Positions 38,780 to 44,867 of a DNA stretch of 64,000 nucleotides are shown piece by piece (positions within the stretch are counted from its first letter, which is position 1; each line of letters opens with the position of its first letter). This stretch comes from Dechloromonas sp. Its GTDB lineage: Bacteria; Pseudomonadota; Gammaproteobacteria; Burkholderiales; Rhodocyclaceae. The stretch lies in assembly GCA_028687035.1 (NCBI GenBank), contig JAQUAX010000003.1, positions 1 through 64,000 on the forward strand. Direction: 5' to 3'. Below the pieces are notes generated by a model, which saw only the letters and a program-made list of their open reading frames with translations, was not told where the DNA came from and made no database searches. A program made the position numbers and the translations under genes.

Positions 38780-38856
38780 CCGCCCGTAGCTCAGCTGGAT
38801 AGAGTACTGCCCTCCGAAGGCAGGGGTCGTGCGTTCGAATCGCGCCGGGCGGGCCA
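38780..38856 (+). tRNA. tRNA-Arg (anticodon CCG), site of element integration
   Basis: A 77-nt cloverleaf with encoded CCA. The acceptor stem CCGCCCG pairs with CGGGCGG; the anticodon loop CT-CCG-AA gives anticodon CCG (codon CGG); the T arm has TTCGAAT. Its 3' half is duplicated downstream at 43706-43752, and a shorter remnant occurs at 44431, marking it as an attachment site for integrative elements. Confidence 0.96.
38827..38856 (+). repeat. attL core (30 bp, tRNA 3' end)
   Basis: The last 30 nt of the tRNA, including the T arm and CCA, recur without change at 43723-43752. Including the anticodon arm the match extends to 38809, with one base deleted in the distal copy. This is the usual footprint of a tyrosine integrase acting on a tRNA gene. 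Confidence 0.9.
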
Positions 38857-38870
38857 ATACAAAAAGCCGG

Positions 38871-38904
38871 AAACCCGCATAGCTCAAGGCTTTGCGGGTT
38901 TTTT
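38871..38904 (+). terminator. Terminator-like hairpin just inside the element
   Basis: AAACCCGCA / TGCGGGTTT form a 9-bp stem with a 13-nt loop and a T-run. It lies 14 nt after the tRNA and would end the tRNA transcript now that the original downstream DNA has been displaced. Confidence 0.75.
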
Positions 38905-38934
38905 GCATTTATGCTTTTGTAATTCAAAATGCGG

Positions 38935-38954
38935 CCATGTGAAAACCATGTAAA
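38935..38954 (+). repeat. Integrase arm-type site pair, left end
   Basis: Two tandem copies of CCATGTxAAAA: CCATGTGAAAAC followed by CATGTAAAA. The same tandem motif occurs near the other end at 43589-43610. Position and repetition suggest arm-binding sites for the integrase N-terminal domain. A weaker third copy (CCATGCGGTTT) lies at about 38971. Confidence 0.55.
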
Positions 38955-39110
38955 AAACCGCTTCCCGTAACCATGCGGTTTTGCGGACGAAAGCCCCATG
39001 ATGGACATGAGGCTTTCGGCACAATCACGCGGGTGAAGCAGAGGAAAACCGCGCTTGCGCTGCCGGTGTTACATGCCACCTCCGGCTGGGCGTCTGAATG
39101 CTTTTTAGGG

Positions 39111-39134
39111 GTCGGAAATTATCCGACTTTTTTT
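39111..39134 (+). terminator. Terminator-like hairpin
   Basis: GTCGGA / TCCGAC with a 5-nt loop and a run of seven T on the + strand. It sits between the left end and the first small gene and would block transcription entering the element from the tRNA side. The 254-nt stretch between the tRNA and this point holds two further small dyads (for example CGAAAGCC / GGCTTTCG at 38988-39018) but no gene. Confidence 0.65.
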
Positions 39135-39150
39135 GTCGGGTATATACATG

Positions 39151-39375
39151 TCAGGAAATTGACCATTCCCGAAACCACGTCAGGCGCAGCCGCTTCCGGT
39201 GCAGCAAGCGATACAGTGCTGCCTGTGTCCATTCGCGGCCTCGGCTGCTGGTCATTCCGGCATCGTTCAGCATCGCCACAATGCGCCGCGCCGCAATGCG
39301 TGGCATTTGGCGCTTGATCGCATGGACAGCCGCGACGATGCGCGCATTGTGGGCGGCGATTTCGGCGAGCGTCAT
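39151..39375 (-). CDS. Small protein resembling a recombinase-domain fragment
   Basis: 74 aa. The run IVAMLNDAGMTSSRGREWTQ, then ALYRLLHRK, resembles the recombinase domain of large serine recombinases (pattern: ALN..G..T.RG..W....V..IL). The length allows only this DNA-binding-like module, with no catalytic domain. The start overlaps the preceding small gene's stop (ATGA), implying coupling. Last gene of the minus-strand operon of the element. Confidence 0.6.
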   Translation of the reverse strand: MTLAEIAAHNARIVAAVHAIKRQMPRIAARRIVAMLNDAGMTSSRGREWTQAALYRLLHRKRLRLTWFREWSIS

Positions 39376-39533
39376 ACGATCCGCGCCAGCGTCCCAAGGA
39401 TCGCGGCCAGGTTGGCGGCATCGGCTACGGGGATCGCCCCTGTCCGTGCCATGCGATAGATGCGCCGCGTCTCGTTTGCCACTTCGGACGCATCGCGCAA
39501 GGGGATGCGGATGCGCTGTTTAGTCTCGGTCAT
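39372..39533 (-). CDS. Hypothetical 53-aa protein
   Basis: Opens MTETKQRIRIPLRDASEVAN and ends ILGTLARIV. A good SD (GAGGGCGGAT) precedes the ATG, and the stop overlaps the next start. Pattern of basic and amphipathic residues; may be a small DNA-binding or adaptor protein. No family recognised. Confidence 0.55.
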   Translation of the reverse strand: MTETKQRIRIPLRDASEVANETRRIYRMARTGAIPVADAANLAAILGTLARIV

Positions 39534-39545
39534 ATCCGCCCTCGA

Positions 39546-40061
39546 TTAGCAAAATCTGGCGTTCAATGTCGCCGGAATGCCGTTTGCCTTCTTTGTCCAG
39601 CCGATCAGGTCTAGCGTCTGGCGCAGGCCGGTGACTGCGGGCTTTGTGCCAAGCTGCTGCGCGGCAACGGCGGCGTCAAAATATCCAGCTTGGGCGGCTT
39701 CCAGCTTCGCCACGGCTGCGGCATAGGCTTGCGCGGCATCCTCGACCAGATCAAGAAGCGCGGCCATGCTGGCGTGCTGGCGCAGGAAGGCATCGGCGGC
39801 GGCTTTTTTTTGCTTCGCCAGTTCGGCCTGTTCGGCCTCGACCACGGCGACATGTGCAGCTTGCTCTGCCACGCGACGACGTTCCACTGCACGCTCGGCA
39901 AGGCGTCGGCGGTCGTCAACGGCATCAATGGCGGCATCGTCCTTACCGGCTGCAATCGCAGCCTTCCATTCCCGCACCACGCTTTCAAGTTCGCGCTCGA
40001 CCACCTGTACGGCAATCATGCTATCGGCATGGGCTTTCTTCAGTTGCTCGACCGTCGCCAT
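39546..40061 (-). CDS. Hypothetical coiled-coil protein
   Basis: 171 aa, almost wholly helical: long Ala/Glu/Lys/Arg-rich stretches (about residues 5-130) predict a coiled coil. No signal peptide and no recognised domain. The start overlaps the stop of the 55-aa gene (TAATG). Cargo or scaffold function within the element is possible but not shown. Confidence 0.65.
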   Translation of the reverse strand: MATVEQLKKAHADSMIAVQVVERELESVVREWKAAIAAGKDDAAIDAVDDRRRLAERAVERRRVAEQAAHVAVVEAEQAELAKQKKAAADAFLRQHASMAALLDLVEDAAQAYAAAVAKLEAAQAGYFDAAVAAQQLGTKPAVTGLRQTLDLIGWTKKANGIPATLNARFC

Positions 40062-40228
40062 TACTTGCCACCTTCCCGGCGCTTGTTGATCGCCTCGACC
40101 ATTGCCTTTGTCCGTTCCTTGCTGGCATAGGACGATCCAAGGCGATAACGCTCTTGATCAATCTGGACTTGCGCAAGGTCGCCCCATGTATAGCTTTTAC
40201 CCGGTACTTTGTCGGTCGGTTTTGTCAT
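40061..40228 (-). CDS. Hypothetical 55-aa protein
   Basis: Opens MTKPTDKVPGKSYTWGDLAQ and ends with a basic helix (KAMVEAINKRREGGK). GGAGACATT lies upstream as SD. First of the four tightly packed small genes downstream of the iteron region. No family recognised. Confidence 0.55.
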   Translation of the reverse strand: MTKPTDKVPGKSYTWGDLAQVQIDQERYRLGSSYASKERTKAMVEAINKRREGGK

Positions 40229-40328
40229 GCTGAATGTCTCCTAAAGTTTATTAACTCGTTTTATCTCGAATAACATTATTTTATCATTTTTTAATGTGCC
40301 TAATTTTTAGGCGGAATAACCAAATATG

Positions 40329-40532
40329 GGCGGACAGGTGAATGTCCGGACATGGCGGACATAACATTTATTTTTCTGTCCGTCCGCCCCTGTCGTGAAT
40401 ATTAAAAACCTCCGAAACCCTTGTGTCACAAGGTTTTACGGGGTTTTTGTTTATTTACTAAATCAAGTTCCGGACATAGGGCAGCCCGGACGGACATAGA
40501 GGGCCCCTTTAGGGGGCCTCTAATGTCCGGGG
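40329..40532. repeat. Iteron-like repeats, putative replication origin
   Basis: At least seven copies of (C/G)GGACA(T/G) in both orientations: 40329, the perfect palindrome ATGTCCGGACAT (40342-40353), 40354, 40377-40389, 40468, 40486-40498 and 40522. An AT-rich tract (40246-40320) adjoins them and the rep ATPase gene is next door. This is the layout of an iteron origin. The 312-nt gap also contains a bidirectional terminator. Confidence 0.55.
40405..40447. terminator. Long bidirectional hairpin
   Basis: An imperfect stem with AAAACC..CCG..AACC on the left and GGTT..CGG..GGTTTT on the right, capped by the perfect dyad CCTTGTG-T-CACAAGG (40419-40433). T-runs follow on both strands. It lies between the repeats and would separate rep transcription from the small-gene operon. 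Confidence 0.55.
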
Positions 40533-40541
40533 CGGTGTCTG

Positions 40542-41657
40542 TCAGGTGGTTGCCGCTACGGTGTCGGCTTCGTCATCAATCTGGATTAGCTCAGAATCCT
40601 CAAGCTCAGCAAGGGCGCGCCGGAATGCACGCTTTGCAGAGTCTGGCTTTAGGCCATCGCACCGGCTGGAAATAAAGGCTTCCAGAAGCGCAGCGCGGGC
40701 CATGGTGCCATCGTTTGCCAAAAGCTGGCTGTAGATATGCCCGGAGTGCGTATCGCCGCCCACAAGCGCCGCGATGCGCCTCTGGCGGCTTCCGTCGGTG
40801 CAGACCAAACTGCCAAGCTCGCGCCCCTTGGAGTCCTGCACGCCGACCGATTGATAACGCACTGCCAGCGGGATCGGTTCGGGCAAATTGCGGAATTTAT
40901 GCTTTTCCGATTTCAGCGTAACCAGATCGCCTTGGCGCTCGGCCTCGACAAACCAATCCGAATTTCCAAGTTTTGCATGAGAGCCCATGAATGAATCGCC
41001 GCTTTTTGTGCTGTGATCCACAACCAAAATGGCAACGTCTGGATATTCCTTAATCAAACGCCGAAGGCTTTGGAAAAACCGCGTAACCGATTCTTTTGTA
41101 TCATCGCTTGCCATTGTGGAGAAGGTATCGATGATGACAAGAGCCGGGGCAGGTAAAGGCGGTTTCTTTTCCGATTCAAGATCATCAAACAATTTCATTT
41201 TTTCCTGAAAAGGAATTGTCTGATCTCTACCAATCTTGTTTCGTCGTTCCTCGCGCTCTGCCTCAATGGCATCATTAAAAGCCGAAACAATGGTATTTTT
41301 CAGAAACTTGAAACCGGATGTATCGTCAGAATCAAGCGGCGCAACCGTCGAAACGATTTTAACCGCCGTCCGGGTCTTGTTCGCCTTTTCCCATGCCATG
41401 CGGCGCAGGTGTAGATCATTGCCGCCTTCGCCAGCAAAAAGGAAAGCAGCCCCTGGGGTGACGTCGCGGCCAAGCCAAGGTTTTCCGGCCCCGATACTGC
41501 ATGCAATATCCAGCGCGGCGAATGATTTAAAGCAACCTGGCGCTCCGTAAAGCCAATTGATTGATCCTTTTGCAATTAGGCGATCAACTGTCCATTCGGC
41601 TTTTGCTAGCGAATCGACGGCTGCGGTGCTTGCCCACTGTTTAGCAAAATCAAGCAT
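40542..41657 (-). CDS. RepA-like AAA/RecA-fold ATPase
   Basis: 371 aa. Walker A is GAPGCFKS (about residues 33-40), Walker B LVIIDTFS, with a further LVVDHSTKSG motif, typical of plasmid RepA-type hexameric helicases and related RecA-fold replication proteins. The C terminus (about 300-371) looks like a winged helix. The ATG at 41657 has GGAGG 8 nt upstream; an earlier start is in frame but overlaps the neighbour more. It probably unwinds the element's origin. The gene overlaps the wHTH gene by 8 nt. Confidence 0.85.
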   Translation of the reverse strand: MLDFAKQWASTAAVDSLAKAEWTVDRLIAKGSINWLYGAPGCFKSFAALDIACSIGAGKPWLGRDVTPGAAFLFAGEGGNDLHLRRMAWEKANKTRTAVKIVSTVAPLDSDDTSGFKFLKNTIVSAFNDAIEAEREERRNKIGRDQTIPFQEKMKLFDDLESEKKPPLPAPALVIIDTFSTMASDDTKESVTRFFQSLRRLIKEYPDVAILVVDHSTKSGDSFMGSHAKLGNSDWFVEAERQGDLVTLKSEKHKFRNLPEPIPLAVRYQSVGVQDSKGRELGSLVCTDGSRQRRIAALVGGDTHSGHIYSQLLANDGTMARAALLEAFISSRCDGLKPDSAKRAFRRALAELEDSELIQIDDEADTVAATT

Positions 41658-41898
41658 GCTTAACCTCCGGAACAACAAGGTGATAGAGCGCGAAGCGGTG
41701 AAGCTCGCCAGACTCGCCGGTCGTCCTGATCCACTGGCGCGCAATGTCATATCCGGTCTTGCGAAGCTCGAAGATGCGCGGCGCTGGCGCTGGAATATCC
41801 AGACTGCGGCGAATCTCCGGCGTCGACAACGGGCGCAGGCGCAATGCTTCCAGAAGGCGCTGGCGCTGGGCTTCGCAGCTTTGGCTTTGGATCGTCAT
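41650..41898 (-). CDS. Winged helix-turn-helix protein
   Basis: 82 aa. Sequence LLEALRLRPLSTPEIRRSLD, then RIFELRKTGYDI, fits a winged-helix fold in which SxxEIrrxLxi is the recognition region. Many plasmid and satellite elements place such a gene ahead of repA. Start overlaps the alpA stop (ATGA-like), stop overlaps the rep start. Confidence 0.7.
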   Translation of the reverse strand: MTIQSQSCEAQRQRLLEALRLRPLSTPEIRRSLDIPAPAPRIFELRKTGYDIARQWIRTTGESGELHRFALYHLVVPEVKHA

Positions 41899-42101
41899 TG
41901 ACCACCCCCAAGCTCTGCAACGAGGCGGTCAATGTCATCGCTGCGCCATGCGGTGCAGCGTGCGGACAATTTGACCGGCGCAGGGTATTTTCCGGAAGAT
42001 ACGCCAGCCCACCATGCGCTTTTGCTGACGGGAATAATCGGGTCACAGCCGCGTTCGCGGTCGCCGATGATTTGCCAAATGCGAAGAAAACGATTAGACA
42101 T
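41895..42101 (-). CDS. AlpA-family transcriptional regulator
   Basis: 68 aa. The pattern GDRERGCDPIIPVSKSAWWAG, then GKYPAPVKLS and a W-x-S-DDI end, is the AlpA/MerR-like HTH seen in P4-type satellites and integrative elements, where it activates or tunes integrase/excision genes. GGAG precedes the ATG by 7 nt. First gene of the minus-strand operon alpA-wHTH-rep. Confidence 0.85.
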   Translation of the reverse strand: MSNRFLRIWQIIGDRERGCDPIIPVSKSAWWAGVSSGKYPAPVKLSARCTAWRSDDIDRLVAELGGGQ

Positions 42102-42142
42102 ATAAACTCCAATGTTTTCCACCTTGGCAGCTAACAAATTCT

Positions 42143-42170
42143 TTGACAAAACCTAAGAGTCCTGTAGAAT
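42143..42170 (+). promoter_or_regulatory. Strong promoter divergent from alpA
   Basis: A consensus TTGACA (42143-42148) and TAGAAT (42165-42170) with a 16-nt spacer, facing away from alpA. No open reading frame follows; instead a structured RNA and terminator do. This is one of the best sigma-70 promoters in the window. Confidence 0.7.
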
Positions 42171-42175
42171 CTGCC

Positions 42176-42285
42176 TTGTCGATTGGTGCCAGCCTTTCGA
42201 CAATCCGCTGCCTAAGCGGAGGGATTAAAAAGTATCTGAATTACCTGAAGCCAAAAGGTCAGCCGATCTTTTGGCTTTTCTTTTT
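42176..42285 (+). ncRNA. Candidate ~110-nt structured RNA of the element
   Basis: Starting about 6 nt after the promoter, three stems follow: TTGTCG / CGACAA (42176-42203), TCCGCT / AGCGGA (42204-42220) and a terminator stem GCCAAAAG / CTTTTGGC (42250-42275) with T4-C-T5. The hairpin order recalls the C4/CI antisense immunity RNAs of phages P1 and P4, but I could not compare with a covariance model. It lies between alpA and the integrase. Confidence 0.6.
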
Positions 42286-42354
42286 GCTTCAGTGATTGAA
42301 TAATACCACAATATAAATTATCGTTTTTTTGATGCGGTCTTATATTGTCCAGAT

Positions 42355-42383
42355 AATAAAAAACCCGCTTATTAGGCGGGTTT
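42355..42383 (-). terminator. Integrase terminator
   Basis: On the minus strand AAACCCGC / GCGGGTTT form an 8-bp stem with a 7-nt loop and a T-rich tail, 25 nt after the integrase stop. Together with the RNA terminator it fills the gap of 306 nt before alpA. Confidence 0.75.
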
Positions 42384-42407
42384 GTATTATGGGCGGGGGG
42401 GCTTTGG

Positions 42408-43580
42408 TTAGAGCATTTTGATTTTATTTAACTGCTCTTTTGCATGTGTTGGCTCAAGGTGCCCATAATGTGAATTGATCATATCAATGCTAGTTCCGGC
42501 CAGTCTGGCGACGGTCATCAAGTCCATTCCGTTGATTACCATTTCCGAAATGGCGCAGTGTCGTAACGAGTAGATTACAACCTCGTCGGCACCAACGATA
42601 TTTGCGGCGCTTCTGGCTTCTTGGAACGAGTCGCGCCACGAGTAACGATCCCAAGCTGATCCGTTGTCGCGCACAATCAATGGTTCGTCGACGCTACGCT
42701 TTCCGGCGCATTGCTTGAGGTGCCGAAAGGCATTGGTCGATAGCGGTACGGTGCGTCGCCCGGTCTTGCCTCTTAAAACCAACGTCTGGTTGGTCTGGTT
42801 GAGGTCGCCGACTAGGCATGATGCGATTTCGCCCGGTCGTGCTGCCGTCTCCATTAGCGCCTTGATCAAAGGCTTTAGTTCGGGGCTGGCTGCCGCGTAT
42901 ATGCGCTTGCGTTCTGCGGCTGTCAGGAAGCGTTCGCGGCGCTGCGCTACGTCCTCATATTGGCTAACCCTGTCCCACGGGGTCGTCGCCGATGCCAGTC
43001 CTTGCTTATAGGCAAAATTCAAAGCCGCCTTGAGAGTCCGTAAATTACGATTGGCGCTGTCACGATTGCGGCGCTCGGCGTCCGGGTCGCGTTCGTCGTC
43101 GTCAGTGTCTTTGATCTGGTCATCAAGCCAGCTTTTAATGTGCGCGGTCTTGAGTTTGCCTAGCTCAATACGTCCAATCGGTGCGGAATCAACTAGGCGT
43201 TTGAATCTGCCGGCGGCGTCTGCGGCTGCCTTTTGGCCTTGCTCGTTGGTTTTCTTTGAAACCCGTAAATGCTCGACATAACGAGCGCATGCAACTTTTA
43301 CGGTTACAACCTCATGCGATCCTGTCTCGCACTGGTTGAACCATTCATCTGCCAGCTTTGCCACTGCGTCAAATGTTCCACGGTCATCGTCTAGGCGGCT
43401 TCCGATGGGGTGGTAATGCTGCTTGCCTGCTTCATCTCGCCAGCGGGCTAGCCATGTTCCAGCGCCTTCTGTCAGCTTGCGATAACCGATAAAACAACCC
43501 GCTTTGCGCTTCTCCCAGTAGGGTGCGCCACGTGGTTTTAGTGCCTTGCGTCCTGATGCGGTTGTAATGTCGTCGGCCAT
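42408..43580 (-). CDS. Tyrosine-type site-specific integrase
   Basis: 390 aa. An N-terminal arm-binding region, a SAM-like core-binding domain (about residues 95-200) and a catalytic domain with Arg in METAARPGEI, the H-x-x-R box as SLRHCAISEM (R and His), a later GTS region and Tyr in SHYGHLEPTH. It cuts the tRNA-Arg att site. The ATG at 43580 gives a sensible N terminus; the ATG at 43592 is possible. SD is weak. It lies next to the right att site, as typical. Confidence 0.93.
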   Translation of the reverse strand: MADDITTASGRKALKPRGAPYWEKRKAGCFIGYRKLTEGAGTWLARWRDEAGKQHYHPIGSRLDDDRGTFDAVAKLADEWFNQCETGSHEVVTVKVACARYVEHLRVSKKTNEQGQKAAADAAGRFKRLVDSAPIGRIELGKLKTAHIKSWLDDQIKDTDDDERDPDAERRNRDSANRNLRTLKAALNFAYKQGLASATTPWDRVSQYEDVAQRRERFLTAAERKRIYAAASPELKPLIKALMETAARPGEIASCLVGDLNQTNQTLVLRGKTGRRTVPLSTNAFRHLKQCAGKRSVDEPLIVRDNGSAWDRYSWRDSFQEARSAANIVGADEVVIYSLRHCAISEMVINGMDLMTVARLAGTSIDMINSHYGHLEPTHAKEQLNKIKML

Positions 43581-43588
43581 GATTTTTT

Positions 43589-43610
43589 CCATGTGAAAAC
43601 CATGTGAAAA
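43589..43610 (+). repeat. Integrase arm-type site pair, right end
   Basis: Tandem CCATGTGAAAAC and CATGTGAAAA, the same motif as at 38935-38954 and in the same orientation. It overlaps the alternative integrase start, so integrase binding here could also autoregulate. A second pair of direct repeats, GCTGGACAxTxTTGG, lies at 43627-43641 and 43679-43693 and may bind an excision factor. Confidence 0.55.
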
Positions 43611-43705
43611 TTCTATCACGGATTTTGCTGGACACTATTGGCCTATAGTTCAATAAAAAACAGGTACTTAATAGACTGGCTGGACATTGTTGGATCATAA
43701 ATCCG

Positions 43706-43752
43706 GCCCTCCGAAGGCAGGGTCGTGCGTTCGAATCGCGCCGGGCGGGCCA
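43706..43752 (+). repeat. attR: copy of the tRNA-Arg 3' half
   Basis: GCCCTCCGAAGGCAG (43706-43720) and the 30-bp perfect core (43723-43752) repeat the tRNA from its anticodon arm to CCA, with one G missing between them. No 5' half is present, so this is not a functional tRNA. It marks the right end of the element. Confidence 0.92.
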
Positions 43753-43759
43753 GAATATC

Positions 43760-43797
43760 AATGGGTTAAGTCGTTTCGGCTTAACCCATTTTTGTTT
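43760..43797 (+). terminator. Terminator following the attR copy
   Basis: AATGGGTTAAG / CTTAACCCATT forms an 11-bp stem with loop TCGTTTCGG, followed by TTTTGTTTT. It is probably the original tRNA-Arg terminator. Nearly the same sequence recurs at 44460-44497 after a second tRNA remnant. Confidence 0.85.
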
Positions 43798-43958
43798 TGT
43801 GACCACGCTGTGACCAGCGTTGCCTGCTTTGTCCCTCCGGCTGTCGTTGTCAGAGGGAGGTGCAGGGCATCAGCCAGTTGCCAGCCACCCGCAAAATACT
43901 GGTTCTGACTGCAGGACAGTGATACCGTCCGGCCTCCCAAATTTTCTACGAGCAAATC

Positions 43959-44294
43959 ATGGCCAAACAAGCGCGTTCCCGCCGCCTTCGCAAGAAACTT
44001 CACCTCGATGAATTCCAGGAACTGGGTTTCGACATTGAAACTGAGCCTAAGGCACCGCTGGACGATCATGCCGAGGAAGCCCTGCTGGTTGCATTCGTCG
44101 AAGGCGTTATCGAGCCGCGTGGCCTCATCTACGGCGGCAGCCTTGCCTGCGGCTATGTTTGCAAGGCGGGGGGCGGTTCTGCGACTGAGGAAGACCGTGC
44201 GGCCGTTCGTGACTGGCTCCAGGCGCGCGCAGAGTTCGCCTCTGTCACGGTCCATGAACTGTCAGATGCCTGGTACGCCAGCATGACCGCTTAA
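43959..44294 (+). CDS. yggL: YggL-family 50S ribosome-binding protein
   Basis: 111 aa. The N terminus MAKQARSRRLRKKLHLDEFQ, then ELGF, is the conserved YggL (DUF469) signature; E. coli YggL binds the 50S subunit. The C terminus (WLQARAEFASVTVHELSDAW) also fits. The gene lies between two tRNA-end/terminator repeats, so it is either captured DNA or a chromosomal gene boxed in by duplication. A GC-rich dyad follows at 44313-44336. The 158-nt region upstream is noncoding apart from the terminator. Confidence 0.88.
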   Translation: MAKQARSRRLRKKLHLDEFQELGFDIETEPKAPLDDHAEEALLVAFVEGVIEPRGLIYGGSLACGYVCKAGGGSATEEDRAAVRDWLQARAEFASVTVHELSDAWYASMTA

Positions 44295-44430
44295 CGCCTT
44301 AACCAAGCATCAGGGGAGGGGGATAACACCTTCCCCGATTTGCGGTATGCCTCAGACCGTCTACTCATGATTGCTGATCGGAAAGTGTCATGCCGATTGA
44401 CCGCACTTCCAGGCACTCCGCAGGCGTTGC

Positions 44431-44500
44431 CGAATCGCGCCGGGCGGGCCAGAAATATCAATGGGTTAAGTCGTTTCGACTTAACCCATTTTGTTTTGTG
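44431..44500 (+). repeat. Second, decayed tRNA-Arg end plus terminator
   Basis: The last 21 nt of the tRNA (44431-44451), an AGAAATATCA spacer and the same terminator hairpin repeat the DNA at 43732-43801 nearly base for base (one inserted A, one G-to-A in the loop). Upstream, ACTCCGCAGGCGTTGC still resembles a decayed anticodon arm. It suggests an earlier or tandem insertion, or a segmental duplication. Confidence 0.85.
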
Positions 44501-44655
44501 GCCGCTGCCTGACCAGGTGCCGGATGTCGTGTGGCCGACAGGGACGGCGCAATGCTGTTTTCGGCGTCGATCCGGCGATTTCCGGCAGTGACCGAGGCTG
44601 TGCTGTCGAGCCGTCGATGCCCCTGAAACGCCAGCCTTCGTAAATTCACTCATCA

Positions 44656-44691
44656 TTGACAAGCAATCGGCAAAATTGCTATTCATATAAT
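44656..44691 (+). promoter_or_regulatory. Promoter/operator region upstream of the GG-leader peptide gene
   Basis: A perfect TATAAT (44686-44691) lies downstream of TTGACA (44656-44661), but the 24-nt gap is too long for an ordinary promoter. Between them is the dyad AGCAAT / ATTGCT (44662-44680), shaped like an operator. If used, the leader RNA would be about 170 nt, with a small stem GCCGAA / TTCGGC at 44782-44799. The rest of the 572-nt gap after yggL holds the tRNA-end repeat and nothing coding that I trust. Confidence 0.4.
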
Positions 44692-44830
44692 CTAAGCGGC
44701 TGCTTTTAATAAGAAAAAAGTGGTTTCAGTTTTTCCGTTTAATCAATTTCACGTGCTAGGATTCATCCCGCGAATCGTTGTGCCGAAGGGGATTTCGGCT
44801 CGCACCAACAGCTCGACAATGAGCGATATT

Positions 44831-44845
44831 CGTACGTTTCGTACG
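44831..44845 (+). promoter_or_regulatory. Tandem CGTACG palindromes before the peptide gene
   Basis: Two CGTACG palindromes separated by TTT lie 22 nt ahead of the ATG, just upstream of the AGGGAG ribosome-binding site. They could be a repressor site or an RNA hairpin masking translation. Seen only in sequence. Confidence 0.35.
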
Positions 44846-44867
44846 GCAATTTCTAGGGAGTTTTTAA

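Larger units (their letters stand above)
38827..43752. mobile_element. 4.9-kb integrative element in tRNA-Arg (satellite-like)
   Basis: The region lies between the tRNA 3' end and its 30-bp perfect copy. It encodes a tyrosine integrase next to the distal att site, an AlpA-type regulator, a winged-helix protein, a Rep-type ATPase and several tiny genes, nearly all on the minus strand. It also contains iteron-like repeats, a candidate antisense-type RNA and paired integrase arm sites. It has lower GC and many more AT-rich gaps than its surroundings. No capsid, conjugation or toxin genes are seen. The size and gene set suggest a phage satellite or mini-integrative plasmid; which of these is not decided by sequence alone. 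Confidence 0.88.

Noticed and set aside
38871-39134. Clustered dyads after the tRNA considered as a CRISPR-like or repeat array
   Set aside because: The stems are unrelated in sequence and spacing; they are separate terminator-like hairpins.
43758-44255. Minus-strand frame across yggL with the same C terminus as another frame at 44458-44649
   Set aside because: The shared ending comes only from the duplicated terminator sequence. The + strand YggL match is far stronger.
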